Origin: Gammaproteobacteria bacterium
Lineage (GTDB): Bacteria; Pseudomonadota; Gammaproteobacteria; Ga0077536
DNA length: 64,000 nucleotides
Direction: 5' to 3'
Assembly (NCBI GenBank): GCA_024235015.1
Contig: JACKNG010000005.1
Coordinates: forward strand, 62,001 to 126,000
The notes beneath the pieces are model-generated. The model saw only the letters and a list, made by a program, of their open reading frames with translations. It did not search any database and was not told where the DNA came from. Positions 27,038 through 35,771 of the stretch are shown here, piece by piece. A program made the position numbers and the translations under genes. Every line of letters begins with the position of its first letter. Within the stretch, counting starts at the first letter, position 1.

Positions 27038-27490
27038 ATGAGCGACCCGATCAAGGATGCCAGCGAGAGCGGCTGGATTGCCGAACACCGCGCCAAGTAC
27101 CTCGCCGACCCCAAGGCCGGCCACCTGTGGGATTCGACCTTCGCCGGCGGCCCCGGCCCGCTGCCGACCCTGCTGCTGACCACCCGCGGCGCCAAGAGCG
27201 GGCAGGAATCGGTCATGCCCCTGCTCTACGGCAAGGTCGACGGCGGCTACGCCATCATCGCCTCCAAGGGCGGCGCGCCCAAGCATCCGGGCTGGTATCA
27301 CAACCTGATGAAGCAGGGCACGGTGAAGGTCCAGGTCGCCGAGGACGTGTTCGAGGCCCGCACCCGCATCGCCGCCGGCGACGAGCGCGCGCGCATCTGG
27401 AAACAGATGGCCGAGATGTACCCGCCCTTCGCCGACTACCAGGCCAAGACCGACCGCGAGATCCCGGTCGTCGTGCTCGAGCGTGCCTGA
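27038..27490 (+). CDS. Deazaflavin-dependent nitroreductase (DDN)-like protein
   Basis: A 150-aa split-barrel protein. The stretch LLLTTRGAKSGQESVMPLLYGKVDGGY near residue 47-72 and GGAPKHPGWYHNLMKQG are signatures of the F420-dependent DDN/nitroreductase family. In mycobacteria these use F420H2; in proteobacteria the cofactor is often untested. The start chosen has GGAGG 8 bp upstream; another ATG is two codons earlier. Its stop overlaps the next gene by 8 bp. Confidence 0.85.
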   Translation: MSDPIKDASESGWIAEHRAKYLADPKAGHLWDSTFAGGPGPLPTLLLTTRGAKSGQESVMPLLYGKVDGGYAIIASKGGAPKHPGWYHNLMKQGTVKVQVAEDVFEARTRIAAGDERARIWKQMAEMYPPFADYQAKTDREIPVVVLERA

Positions 27491-27818
27491 AGCGCCGCTC
27501 GACGACGTCCCGCGCGGCAGCGTGCTGTCCGGCATGCTGTGGATGTTCCTGGTCTCGCTGCTGCTGTTCTGGCTGCCCGGGATCGGCGCGCTCGTCGCCG
27601 GCATCGTCGGCGGCATGAAGGCCGGCGGCATCGGTGCCGGCCTGCTCGCCGCCGTGCTGCCCGGGCTGGTCTTCGGCCTCGCGCTCGCCTTCGTCGCCAC
27701 TGCGTTGAGCGGGATGCCGATCTTCGGCCTGCTCGCCGGCATGAGCGGGCTGCTGCTGGTGCTGCTGCAGATCGGGCCGCTGCTGGTCGGCGCGCTGATC
27801 GGCGGCGCGCTGGCCTGA
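27483..27818 (+). CDS. Small hydrophobic membrane protein
   Basis: A 111-aa protein, almost wholly hydrophobic, with three or four membrane segments and many glycines (GIGALVAGIVGGMKAGGIGAG). It starts with a GTG inside the last codons of the preceding oxidoreductase gene, so translation is likely coupled. Family not recognised. Gly-rich patterns like this occur in small pore-like or DUF5518-type proteins, but I cannot assign one. Confidence 0.7.
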   Translation: MPEAPLDDVPRGSVLSGMLWMFLVSLLLFWLPGIGALVAGIVGGMKAGGIGAGLLAAVLPGLVFGLALAFVATALSGMPIFGLLAGMSGLLLVLLQIGPLLVGALIGGALA

Positions 27819-27822
27819 AGCC

Positions 27823-28710
27823 ATGGGCGTCACGTCACGGCCGGCTGGCGGCCGGCACAGCACGACGCCCACCACCGCTGCCGCGCCAGGCGCACCCTTC
27901 CGCCTCGATGCCTTCCTCGACGGCCCGGCGCGCCAGGGCCGCCGCCTCTACCGCGGACGCAGCGCGGGGCACGCGGTCGAGGTTCGCGAAGCGGACGGCC
28001 TGCGCTGGTTCAGCGTCGGCGGCCGCTTCCCGCAGTCGATGATGCGCCTCGACGACCCCGCTGCGGTGGTCATGCCCAACCAGCTCACCATGTTGTCGGC
28101 ATTGACCTGGAGTGGCCTGCCGGCGCGGGTACTCGACCTCGGCGCCGGCTGCGGCACTTTCGAACGCTTCTTCGCCGCCCGCCTGCCCGGCTGCGCCGTC
28201 ACCGCCATCGAGCGCAGCCGCGCCCTGGTCAGGCTCGCGCGCTGTCACTTTGCCCTGCCCGAGACGATCGAACCGCTCGTCGCCGATGCCGCCACCTGGC
28301 TCGCCGACGCCGCCGACGACGCGCCCCGCTTCGACCTCGTGCTGTGCGACATCTTCGACGGCGAGCACCACCCCGACTGCCTGTTCGATGCCTGGTTCTA
28401 CGCCGACTGCGAGCGTCGCCTCGCACGCGGCGGCGCGTTCGCTCTCAACGTCTCTCCGACCGCTGAAGACGAGCTGGTCGAAATGCTCGCCGCCCTGCGC
28501 CAGGCCTTCGCCTGGGTGGTGCTGGCGCCCGTCGTCGAGCATGGCAACGTGGTCGTGCTGGCGGGGCCACGGCGCCCGCCCGGCGAGCGCACGCGACGCG
28601 GCCGGGCCCGCGCACTGGCCACCACCCTCGCCGTCGATGCCGGCTGGCTCGCGCCGGCCTGGGAGCGCCTGCCGAGCCGCCACCAGGTCCGGCGCGGCGC
28701 GCCGGGCTGA
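27823..28710 (+). CDS. Spermidine-synthase-like methyltransferase-fold protein
   Basis: A 295-aa protein with a Rossmann SAM-binding-like core. ARVLDLGAGCGTFERFFAARLPG near residue 100 is motif I, AIERSRALVRLAR follows, and FDLVLCDIFDGEHHP near residue 165 resembles the catalytic Asp region of polyamine synthases (spermidine-synthase-like family without decarboxylase partners). Whether it transfers aminopropyl or methyl groups cannot be told. The first 20 residues are Thr/Ala/Gly-rich, and a later start is possible. Confidence 0.78.
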   Translation: MGVTSRPAGGRHSTTPTTAAAPGAPFRLDAFLDGPARQGRRLYRGRSAGHAVEVREADGLRWFSVGGRFPQSMMRLDDPAAVVMPNQLTMLSALTWSGLPARVLDLGAGCGTFERFFAARLPGCAVTAIERSRALVRLARCHFALPETIEPLVADAATWLADAADDAPRFDLVLCDIFDGEHHPDCLFDAWFYADCERRLARGGAFALNVSPTAEDELVEMLAALRQAFAWVVLAPVVEHGNVVVLAGPRRPPGERTRRGRARALATTLAVDAGWLAPAWERLPSRHQVRRGAPG

Positions 28711-28722
28711 AACGCGCGCCGC

Positions 28723-29622
28723 TCAGGCGGCGCGGCGTGCCTCGAGACCACCCTCGAACCAGGCCACCAGGGCATCCACCAGCACGCGCAGGCGGGTGGC
28801 GAGGTGCCGCCGGTGCGGGTAGAGGGCATACACGCCGAGTTCGCGCGGCTCGTAGACGAAGGGCAGCGCCTCGAGTTGCCCGCTGGTAAGCGCGGCGGCG
28901 ACGGCGAACTCCGGGACCAACCCGATGCCGGCACCCTCCAGCAGCAACTCGCGTACGAACAAGGCGCTGTTGACCTGCACGCGCCCGCGCACCCGGATGC
29001 CCCGGCCGCCGGCGAAGCGCCACTGGCCGCCCTGGCGGATATTGGCGTCGGCGACCAGCACGTGCGCCTGGAGGTCCTGCACGCGGCGGGGCCGACCGCA
29101 GCGCGCGAAGTAGGCGGGCGCGCCGCAGCACACCACGCGGGTCACGGCGAGCCGCCGCGCCACCAGGGACGAATCCTCCAGCGCCCCGACGCGGATGGCG
29201 ACGTCGGTGGCTTCCTGTACCAGGTCCACGTAGTCGTCGGACAGGGCGAGGTCGAGCACCAGACCCGGGTGCCGGGTCATGAAGTGGGCCGCGAAGGGCG
29301 CCAGGTAGAGCTCGGCGAAGCTGCGTGGTGCGGTGACGCGCAGCAGGCCTTCGAGCGCGGCGTCCTCGCGCCGCACCCGGCCCTCCAGATCGGCGAGGTC
29401 GGCGAGCAGCTGGCGACAGCGTTCGCGGTAGACCTGGCCGGCCTCGGTCAGGCGGACCTGGCGGGTGGTGCGCACCAGCAGCTGGACCCCGAGCGCCGCT
29501 TCGAGCTCGGCCACCAGCCGGCTCACGGCGGCCTTGGAGCGGCCCAGTTCACGCGCCGCGGCGGAGAATCCCCCGCAGGCCGCGACCCGCTCGAAACACG
29601 CCATGGCGGCGAACTTGTCCAT
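28723..29622 (-). CDS. LysR-family transcriptional regulator
   Basis: A 299-aa regulator. The N-terminal winged helix reads FERVAACGGFSAAARELGRSKAAVSRLVAELE near residues 9-40, and the rest is a periplasmic-binding-type effector domain. It is divergent from a DODA-type dioxygenase gene, with a 15-bp palindrome just before its start, the classical layout of a LysR regulator controlling its neighbour. The ATG used places the HTH at the normal distance; upstream in-frame codons overlap the operator. Confidence 0.92.
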   Translation of the reverse strand: MDKFAAMACFERVAACGGFSAAARELGRSKAAVSRLVAELEAALGVQLLVRTTRQVRLTEAGQVYRERCRQLLADLADLEGRVRREDAALEGLLRVTAPRSFAELYLAPFAAHFMTRHPGLVLDLALSDDYVDLVQEATDVAIRVGALEDSSLVARRLAVTRVVCCGAPAYFARCGRPRRVQDLQAHVLVADANIRQGGQWRFAGGRGIRVRGRVQVNSALFVRELLLEGAGIGLVPEFAVAAALTSGQLEALPFVYEPRELGVYALYPHRRHLATRLRVLVDALVAWFEGGLEARRAA

Positions 29623-29641
29623 GCCGAATGTCCCGAATATA

Positions 29642-29656
29642 GAAACGATCAGTTTC
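29642..29656. promoter_or_regulatory. Candidate LysR operator (GAAAC-N5-GTTTC)
   Basis: A palindrome GAAAC-N5-GTTTC lies 20 bp before the LysR start and 75 bp before the divergent dioxygenase start. It is in an AT-rich 109-bp intergenic region, and LysR proteins usually bind dyad sites of this size. Binding is inferred from position and symmetry. Confidence 0.5.
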
Positions 29657-29730
29657 AATATTACCCAATTGTTTCATTCTCGGCCGCCCCGAATAATGCG
29701 CGCTCGATCTTCCCGGCGGAGTCAGCCCGC

Positions 29731-30540
29731 ATGTCCGAGTCCATGCCCAGCGTGTTCGTCTCGCACGGCGCACCCACCATCGCCATCGACGACAGCGCGA
29801 GCCGGCGCTTCCTCGCCGGCCTCGGCGCCCGCCTGCCGCGGCCGCGCGCCATCGTCGTCGTCTCCGGCCACTGGGAATGCGCCTGCCCGGCCGTCCTGGC
29901 GAGCCTGCGCCCACCGACCATCCACGATTTCTACGGCTTCCCCGAACCGCTCTACGCCCTGTACTACCCGGCGCCCGGCGCCCCCAGCGTGGCGCGCCGC
30001 ATCGAGCAGTTGTGCGCCGCGGCCGACCTTCCGCTGATCAGCGATCCCGCCCGCGGCCTCGATCACGGCGCCTGGATCCCGCTGCAGCTGATGTACCCGG
30101 AACACGACATCCCGGTCACCCAGCTCGCCGTGTGCCCCAACCACGACGCCGCCTACCACTGGCGGCTCGGCCGCGCCCTCGCCCCGTTGCGTGACGAGGG
30201 CGTCCTGATCCTGGGTTCGGGGGCCATGACCCACAACCTGGGCGACTTCCGCGAACTGCGCGGCAACACGGCCGCAGCGCCCGACTACGCCGGCGCTTTC
30301 TGCGACTGGATGGCAACGACCCTCGAAGCCGGTGACACCGCGGCCCTCACCGCCTGGCGCGAACGCGCCCCGCATGCGCTGCGCGCCCATCCCAGCGAGG
30401 AGCACCTGCTGCCCTTGCACGTCTGCGCCGGCGCGGCCGGTGACGACTGGCGCGGCCGGCGCCTGCATCACGAGATCCTGCACGGCGTCATCGCCATGGA
30501 TGCCTACAGCTTCGAACCCGCCCTGCGCCGGGCTGCCTGA
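29731..30540 (+). CDS. DODA-type extradiol ring-cleavage dioxygenase (YgiD-like)
   Basis: A 269-aa class III extradiol dioxygenase of the LigB/YgiD type. VFVSHGAPTIAID near residue 8, VVSGHWE near 46, LDHGAWIPLQLMYPEHDIPV near 110-130 and SEEHLLPLHVCAGA near 220 carry the histidines that bind the metal in this family. Plant and bacterial members open catechol rings such as DOPA. The substrate here is unknown. It is likely controlled by the divergent LysR regulator. Confidence 0.88.
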   Translation: MSESMPSVFVSHGAPTIAIDDSASRRFLAGLGARLPRPRAIVVVSGHWECACPAVLASLRPPTIHDFYGFPEPLYALYYPAPGAPSVARRIEQLCAAADLPLISDPARGLDHGAWIPLQLMYPEHDIPVTQLAVCPNHDAAYHWRLGRALAPLRDEGVLILGSGAMTHNLGDFRELRGNTAAAPDYAGAFCDWMATTLEAGDTAALTAWRERAPHALRAHPSEEHLLPLHVCAGAAGDDWRGRRLHHEILHGVIAMDAYSFEPALRRAA

Positions 30541-30576
30541 GCGCGACCCCAACCCAACGTACGGAGACATCCCGAC

Positions 30577-31146
30577 ATGCGATTCCCGCTCCCCACCCTG
30601 CTGCTCGCCCTCGGCGCCGGCGCCGCGTCCGCCCCCGTGGCCGCCGCGGAATACGCGCTCGACCCCACCCACTCCTTCGTCGAGTTCCGCGTGCAGCATC
30701 TCGGTTACAGCTGGCTCTACGGGCGCTTCAACGCCGTCGAGGGCACGCTCGAATACGACGCCGCCAAGCCCGCCGCCAGCCGCGTCGCGGTAACCATCGA
30801 CACGGCTTCGATCGACAGCAACCACGCCGAGCGCGACAAGCACCTGCGCAGCGCCGACTTCCTCGGCGTCGAGGCCTTCCCCAAGGCCACCTTCACCAGC
30901 ACCGGCTACCAGGGCGACGCCGAGCGCGGCGTGCTGAGCGGCGTGCTCAGTTTCCACGGCGTCGAGAAGGCCATCGAGATCCCGGTCGAGAAGGTCGGCG
31001 AGGGTGAGGATCCCTGGGGCGGCTACCGCGCCGGTTTCCACGGCACCTACACCATGACCCGCGCCGATTTCGGTCTCGACTACAACCTCGGCCCGGCCGC
31101 GACCCAGGTCGTACTCGAGCTCGGCATCGAGGGCGTGCGCAAGTAA
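30577..31146 (+). CDS. YceI-family periplasmic lipid-binding protein
   Basis: A 189-aa protein with an N-terminal signal (cleavage near VAAAEY, residue 22) and a full YceI lipocalin-like domain: YALDPTHSFVEFRVQHLGYSW, FNAVEGTLEYD, HLRSADFLGVEAFPKATF and the C-terminal YNLGPAATQVVLELGIEG. YceI proteins bind isoprenoid lipids. Its start is preceded by a GGAG site. It follows the dioxygenase gene by 36 bp. Confidence 0.93.
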   Translation: MRFPLPTLLLALGAGAASAPVAAAEYALDPTHSFVEFRVQHLGYSWLYGRFNAVEGTLEYDAAKPAASRVAVTIDTASIDSNHAERDKHLRSADFLGVEAFPKATFTSTGYQGDAERGVLSGVLSFHGVEKAIEIPVEKVGEGEDPWGGYRAGFHGTYTMTRADFGLDYNLGPAATQVVLELGIEGVRK

Positions 31147-31239
31147 CGTCCTGTCTGAGCCGTTCCGAGCGTGCCACAATGAGCGACGACGGCCGCGCGG
31201 CCGTCGTCCGTGACAGCAGTCCCGATTGAGGAGCAGGAC

Positions 31240-31476
31240 ATGAGCGAACCCGTGCGTGCCGCCGACACCCCGTTCGGCATCGACGTCGAAGCCGGCAAGA
31301 GCTACTGGTGGTGCAGCTGCGGTCGCAGCCAGAAGCAGCCCTTCTGCGACGGCTCCCACACCGGCAGCGAATTCACCCCGGTCAAGTACGAGGCGGCCGA
31401 AACCCGCAAGGTGTTCTTCTGCGGCTGCAAGGCCTCGGGCAAGGCACCGCTCTGCGACGGCGCGCACGCCAGGTAG
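31240..31476 (+). CDS. CDGSH iron-sulfur domain protein (two domains)
   Basis: A 78-aa protein with two 2Fe-2S CDGSH motifs: CSCGRSQKQPFCDGSH near residues 25-40 and CGCKASGKAPLCDGAH near residues 61-76. Each has the three-Cys one-His ligand set. Bacterial two-domain CDGSH proteins bind labile clusters and may serve as redox or cluster-transfer proteins. ATG follows GAGGAGCAGG. Confidence 0.92.
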   Translation: MSEPVRAADTPFGIDVEAGKSYWWCSCGRSQKQPFCDGSHTGSEFTPVKYEAAETRKVFFCGCKASGKAPLCDGAHAR

Positions 31477-31484
31477 CGCACCCC

Positions 31485-32039
31485 TCAGCCCTCCCAGCCG
31501 GGCAGGCCGGCATCGAGCTGCACGCCGAAGCTGTTCAGCGCCATCGACACCAGGTTGTACTGGCCCACGGCGAAGACGAGGTCCATCAGCTGTTCGGTCG
31601 ACAGGTGCGCAGCGAGCGCGTTCCAGGTCGCGTCGCTGATGAAGGCATCGGCGTGGAGTTCGTCGGTGGCCCTGAGCAGCAACCTGTCCAGTTCGGGGAT
31701 CCCGGGCGTGTCCGGCCCGCTCCTGGCGCTGGCGATCCCGGCCTCGTCGAGTCCGCAGCGGCGCGCGATGACGACGTGCTGCCCCCACTCGTAACCCGCC
31801 CCGCACAGGTAACCGATGCGCAGGATGACCAGCTCGCGTTCGCGAGCCGGCAGGCTCGACTTCATCAGCACGTGGTTGGCGAAGACCAGCCAGCGGCGCA
31901 TCAGCGCCGGGTAGTTGGCCATGGTGCGGAACACGTTGTGATCGGTACCGGCGGCGACGAAGGGCGCCATGATGTCGGCGACCTCGGGGCTCCATTGCTC
32001 GGGCGCGAGCGGTTCGATGCGGGGCTTGGACAGACGCAT
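31485..32039 (-). CDS. Carboxymuconolactone decarboxylase/AhpD-family protein
   Basis: A 184-aa protein with the CMD fold: LPARERELVILRIGYLCGAGYEWGQHVVIAR near residues 64-95. The typical CxxC of AhpD peroxidases is replaced by a lone Cys (LCGAGYEWGQH), so it is closer to the EWxxH subfamily of decarboxylase-like proteins. Actual reaction unknown; many such genes accompany aromatic-acid or quinone chemistry. It is convergent with the CDGSH gene. Confidence 0.86.
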   Translation of the reverse strand: MRLSKPRIEPLAPEQWSPEVADIMAPFVAAGTDHNVFRTMANYPALMRRWLVFANHVLMKSSLPARERELVILRIGYLCGAGYEWGQHVVIARRCGLDEAGIASARSGPDTPGIPELDRLLLRATDELHADAFISDATWNALAAHLSTEQLMDLVFAVGQYNLVSMALNSFGVQLDAGLPGWEG

Positions 32040-32155
32040 GGGCGGCTCCTCTGGCGATGACGGGGCCCGGCAGTGGGCCGCCGGGATCATGCCATGGAGC
32101 GCTGCCGGCCTGATCGCGAGAAGCCGTCGACGACGGCGGAGCGCCGGCCAGGCGC

Positions 32156-32566
32156 TCAGCGCGGATCGGCGTCGAGGACCAGAACCTGTTCGGGACGGGA
32201 AGCGACGTAGGCCGCGACGGCGAGCAGGATGCTCGCCACCAGCACGCGCACGCCGTCGGATTCGACCAGCGCCACGGTGATCAAGGCCGACACCAGCATC
32301 GAAGCCAGCGCCGCGCGCTTGCCGGCGCGGCAGATCACGCCGTGCTCGCGGAAATCGCGGATGGGGCGTCCATAACGCGGGTGGGCGAGGATGCGCGCCT
32401 CGAGCTCGGGACAGCTCTTGGAGAAACACACCACGGCGCCGATCCAGAACACCGTCGTCGGCAGCACCGGCAGGAAGATGCCGACGAAACCGACGGCGAA
32501 CAACGCCACCCCGGCTGCCATCAGCAGGTGGCGGGCGAGTCGCGAGCGTGGCGCGGGTGCGTTCAT
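32156..32566 (-). CDS. YbaN/DUF454-family membrane protein
   Basis: A 136-aa membrane protein. GVALFAVGFVGIFLPVLPTTVFWIGA near residue 19 is the hallmark hairpin, followed by CFSKSCPELEARILAHPRYGRPIRDF, then a third and fourth hydrophobic segment. The family (E. coli YbaN) is inner-membrane and uncharacterised. No operon partner is evident; the neighbours are separated by about 100 bp. Confidence 0.88.
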   Translation of the reverse strand: MNAPAPRSRLARHLLMAAGVALFAVGFVGIFLPVLPTTVFWIGAVVCFSKSCPELEARILAHPRYGRPIRDFREHGVICRAGKRAALASMLVSALITVALVESDGVRVLVASILLAVAAYVASRPEQVLVLDADPR

Positions 32567-32661
32567 GGTCTGCCTGTTAGCGTGCGCTGGCGGCCGCGAC
32601 TTGAGCGTCGGCCGCCCCTCGAATTATAGCCACCGCGCCGCGCGTGCGGCCTGCCATGGCC

Positions 32662-33165
32662 TCAGACCCGCGGGATCTTGCGCTTGTCCAGCGGCCCGAG
32701 ATCGTCGATCGGCTGGCCCAAGTGGGTGTCGACGAAGGCGACGAAATCCGGATGAAAGCGCCCGCGCCGCGGTTCCCACCAGCGCGCGAAGCCGGGCCCG
32801 GTGCTGGCATAACGCACGCTGTAACCGATGCGGCGCACGGTGAAGGGCTCCTCGAGCTCGATCGCGCGCAGGTAGGTGGCCTGGGTCGAGTCCCACAGGT
32901 AGAGCCCGAGCTCGTCCCAGCGGTAGCGTTCTTCCTCGGTCATGGCATCGGGTTCGCGCATGCCCTTCAACCACACCGCGAGGTTGTCCCCCTCCAGCAG
33001 CACTTCACGGAAGCGGTTGGTGGCATCGCGCAGGGCATCGATGGCGGACAAGCGCGCGAGGCGGTTGGAACGCTTCATCTCCTGTGCGACGTAGATCAGC
33101 GATACGACCACCGCCAGCGAGCTGATGAAGCTGCCGAGGTAGCCGAGGATCTCGACCAGTGACAT
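32662..33165 (-). CDS. Membrane-anchored protein of unknown function
   Basis: A 167-aa protein with one N-terminal membrane segment (LGSFISSLAVVVSLIYVA, residues 8-27) and a cytosolic helical part with WKL-type and RYRWDELGLYLWDST stretches, ending in a basic tail. I recall such proteins as hypothetical, with no established role. Start ATG is the one that opens the transmembrane helix. Confidence 0.7.
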   Translation of the reverse strand: MSLVEILGYLGSFISSLAVVVSLIYVAQEMKRSNRLARLSAIDALRDATNRFREVLLEGDNLAVWLKGMREPDAMTEEERYRWDELGLYLWDSTQATYLRAIELEEPFTVRRIGYSVRYASTGPGFARWWEPRRGRFHPDFVAFVDTHLGQPIDDLGPLDKRKIPRV

Positions 33166-33912
33166 GGCGTGCTCACTCCGGGTGGCGGGACGCGGGAAGA
33201 CTAGGCGGGGCGGGGGAAACTGGCAATGGTTATGGTGGCGGGCGGCGACCTGCACCCCGGGGAGGCTCGATGGCCCTGTTCTGCGCCGCGCAAATCAGGC
33301 CCGGGAGGAGCATGCCATTCCGCCGCGGCTGGTACGTCAACCCAAGCAATGCAACCAAACCAGACGCCTTCAGGAAGCAGCCGCCGAAAGCAGAAAAGGG
33401 AAAGAGAAAAGGCGAAGAGAAAAGGTGTCAGGTTTATTTGCGCCAGCTTCGACCGAAGAGAAAAGGTGTCAGGTTTATTTGAAGGCAGAAAAGGTGTCAG
33501 GTTTATTTGCGCAGAAAAAAAGAGAAAAGGTGTCAGGTTTATTTGCGCCAGCTTCGACAAGCGTAAATAAGCGAGCGTAAATAAACCTGACACCTTTTAC
33601 CTGCTCCGTCCCCCCCGGGGAGCGGTGCAGGCCTTTGCCGCGGTCAACGCTCGGCGCGGCCCCTGGTGGCCCGCTGGCAAGGATAGTTCGTGCCGGCGGG
33701 TTCCCCGGTTCGGTTGCCGGTGGTCGGAACGCAGCAGTGCACGCATTCGCACGCGCTGTACGGTGTGGCCATGCCGGGTACCACTGCAGGCGCCCGCACG
33801 CTGGGCGGCAAGTCTGAACGAGGGAGCGAACTGGGCAGGATAGGGTACGCCGGCCAGGGGCCGGCGTACTTCGCAGGGCCGCGCCGCGGGCGACGAACCC
33901 TGGGGAGGCGGA
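33166..33912. other. Gene-free region with repeat array
   Basis: About 750 bp without a recognisable gene. The centre, 33421-33600, is occupied by the repeat array described separately; the remainder is GC-rich and I see no convincing protein, RNA gene or terminator in it. It marks the left border of the sparse 33.2-41.8 kb region. Confidence 0.6.
33421..33600. repeat. Array of AAAGGTGTCAGGTTTATTTG repeats
   Basis: The same 20-mer starts at 33421, 33462, 33490 and 33526, and one inverted copy with one mismatch ends at 33598. Between two of them the longer form continues with CGCCAGCTTCGAC. Spacings are 41, 28 and 36 bp, so this is not a CRISPR. Direct plus inverted copies make it a REP/BIME-type element. 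The same family recurs at 41.6-41.8 kb. Confidence 0.8.
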
Positions 33913-34668
33913 CTAGTTCTCTTCACGCATGACGTGAAACTCCACGCGTCGATTGCGATGACGGCCTTCAGCGGTACCGTTGGGGGCAACCGGGTGACGT
34001 TCTCCCATCGCCACCGCCGTCAGGCGCTCGTGCTTGATACCGTGACGCACCATGTAATCAAGCACCGCATTGGCGCGCCGCTGCGACAGGGCAAGGTTAT
34101 AGGCTGCGGTACCGACACTGTCGGTATGTCCCTCGATACGGATGTCGATACCGCGGTAACGATTCAGTGACTTGATGGCATCGTCGAGCGCCCCCACCGA
34201 GGCCGGCTCGATGTTCGAACTGTCGAACTTGAAATTGAGGCCGGTCAAAGTGAGTAACAGGTCATGACAGCCGCGCCGGTCAACAGTGCTCCCCTTGGGC
34301 GTATCCGGACATTGGTCCGCGCCATCGGCGATGCCGTCGCCATCGGCATCCGTGATCGTGGCGACCATCGGCATGGGCTCGGCCAACGGCTCCACGGGTG
34401 CTGCGTATTCGGTCCTGGCCGCAACCACCGTCGCCGGTGGATGGTCGGGACAGGCCAGCCCGCCAATCATTGCGCCCACGACCGCGCCCAGGCCGATTGG
34501 GCCGGTCGCCGCGCCGAGGGCCGCCGCCGTACCTGCGCCGATCCCACCGCCGACGAGCAGGCAGAACGGGTTGGTGTCGGCATCGGAACGGACGAGCTGC
34601 GAGCCGCAGCCGGACAGCAGTAGCACGGTCATCGCGGCCGTACCCAGTCTGGAAACAGATCTTGTCAT
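33913..34668 (-). CDS. OmpA-family lipoprotein with TSP3-like repeat
   Basis: A 251-aa lipoprotein: lipobox LLLSGC near residues 16-21, then a Gly-rich hydrophobic glycine-zipper part (LVGGGIGAGTAAALGAA, residues 37-70). Next comes a calcium-binding-like TSP3 motif DADGDGIADGADQCPDTPKG near residue 107, and a C-terminal OmpA peptidoglycan-binding domain (IDIRIEGHTDSVGTAAYNLALSQRRA, near residue 172). It is probably an outer-membrane lipoprotein linked to peptidoglycan. ATG with GGAGA 8 bp upstream is preferred over one 6 codons earlier. A palindrome lies about 200 bp upstream. Confidence 0.9.
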   Translation of the reverse strand: MTRSVSRLGTAAMTVLLLSGCGSQLVRSDADTNPFCLLVGGGIGAGTAAALGAATGPIGLGAVVGAMIGGLACPDHPPATVVAARTEYAAPVEPLAEPMPMVATITDADGDGIADGADQCPDTPKGSTVDRRGCHDLLLTLTGLNFKFDSSNIEPASVGALDDAIKSLNRYRGIDIRIEGHTDSVGTAAYNLALSQRRANAVLDYMVRHGIKHERLTAVAMGERHPVAPNGTAEGRHRNRRVEFHVMREEN

Positions 34669-34686
34669 GATGGTTCTCCGTGTCAC

Positions 34687-35651
34687 TTAGGCTGTCGGCG
34701 TCGCGGCGGCATCGCGTAAATCGTCGCGGTGGAAGTCGAGCGGGCGGCCTGTCGCGCGGACGCAGTTGGCGACCACGCAAATCACCGCTGCGATGCCGCG
34801 GGGCGAGTGGCATGCGGGCGGCCTTGTCTGTAACGCAGTGTCCGCTAAGCGCGGTGGGCACGTCTGTGCGATATCGAACACTGAGTGTCCGTACGGACCC
34901 GGCCACCGGGCCCGTGTGCGGTCACCACCACGCCGGCGGGCTGCGATGAAGTCGAGTATCGGGGTCCGTGCAATATGCGCTGCACTCGAACCCGCGGTGC
35001 GCGCGACAGCCCTCCTCCCACGCTTCTCTGATGCTTGCCGTGTTCAGTCGCGACGACGGCGCCATCGAGCCTGCCCACGGGCCCTTTAGGTGAACGCACG
35101 CGCGACCTCGGCAGGGTCGAGCACGCGCCGGTCGCGCGCACCGCGCATCCGTAGCAGGCCGGGGCGCCTGGCGAATTCCGCCGCACGACACACCATGCTG
35201 AACATGACGGGCGTGCGTACCCGGTTTCCTGCCGATGACGTCCGGCCCGTGCGGGCGCGTCCGCGCTGAGAACGTTGCGCCTGCGGCCGTGTTCCGTGGC
35301 GCGGGCAACGATCTTGCCCTTCCACGGCGCATGAACGGCTGACTGGATGATCACGAAGGTGGGCGCATAGCGGTGTTCCCATCGCCCGCCTTCGCCGCCG
35401 CCTTCAAGCCGGCGGCCGTCTCAACCTCTCAATCCCGGCCTTGCTCCCGACTCCGGGTGAGCGCGCACCGTGCCCAGGGCATCGACCCGTACACGGACCG
35501 TGCACTGGGTGTGACAGCGTACCGACGGCGCGACTTCCCGTTGCTATCGTGCGGCGACGTTCCGACGAGCGCCACGCATGCGCCGGCAGGCACGACGAGA
35601 CGGGCGCACGTCCCAGGGGAGCCGCCTTCGATTTCAGCCAGGAATGACGAC
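34687..35651. other. Gene-poor region upstream of the OmpA-like gene
   Basis: About 960 bp with only low-complexity Arg/Pro-rich open frames, none with a plausible domain or ribosome site. It holds several palindromes at 34865-34898, including TGTGCGATATCGAACA, ACACTGAGTGT and GTCCGTACGGAC, likely belonging to the regulation of the neighbouring OmpA-type gene. A decayed gene cannot be ruled out. Confidence 0.5.
34865..34880. promoter_or_regulatory. Palindrome copy 1 (upstream of OmpA-like gene)
   Basis: TGTGCGATATCGAACA is a 16-bp near-palindrome centred on GATATC, with one mismatch between the arms. It is about 200 bp before the OmpA-like gene. A 12-bp perfect palindrome GTCCGTACGGAC follows at 34887-34898. 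The same 16-mer pattern recurs at 37.7 and 39.46 kb. The promoter hexamer here is weaker than at the other two copies. Confidence 0.45.
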
Positions 35652-35771
35652 ATGTACTCGGAAAGAAAAGACACCACCGACATGATTCTAGCCATCGGTG
35701 CAATCGTCATGCTCGGCATGACGTGCCTGCTGCTCGCAGTTGTCGTGCTCGGTTCGACGGCGACGGTTTAG
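35652..35771 (+). CDS. Possible 39-aa single-span membrane peptide
   Basis: A short frame starting with ATG, 9 bp after an AGGA site, encodes a peptide with a short polar head (MYSERKDTTD) and one hydrophobic segment (ILAIGAIVMLGMTCLLLAVVV). Small stress-linked membrane peptides are common in such regions, and one true example lies at 39.6 kb. The evidence is limited to a hydrophobic stretch and a ribosome site. Confidence 0.4.
   Translation: MYSERKDTTDMILAIGAIVMLGMTCLLLAVVVLGSTATV

Noticed and set aside
33421..33600. CRISPR array
   Set aside because: Spacers are short, unequal and low-complexity, one repeat is inverted, and there are no cas genes.
34845..35354. 169-codon minus-strand frame in the gene-poor region
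   Set aside because: No ribosome site, no domain, Arg-rich composition typical of non-coding GC-rich DNA.
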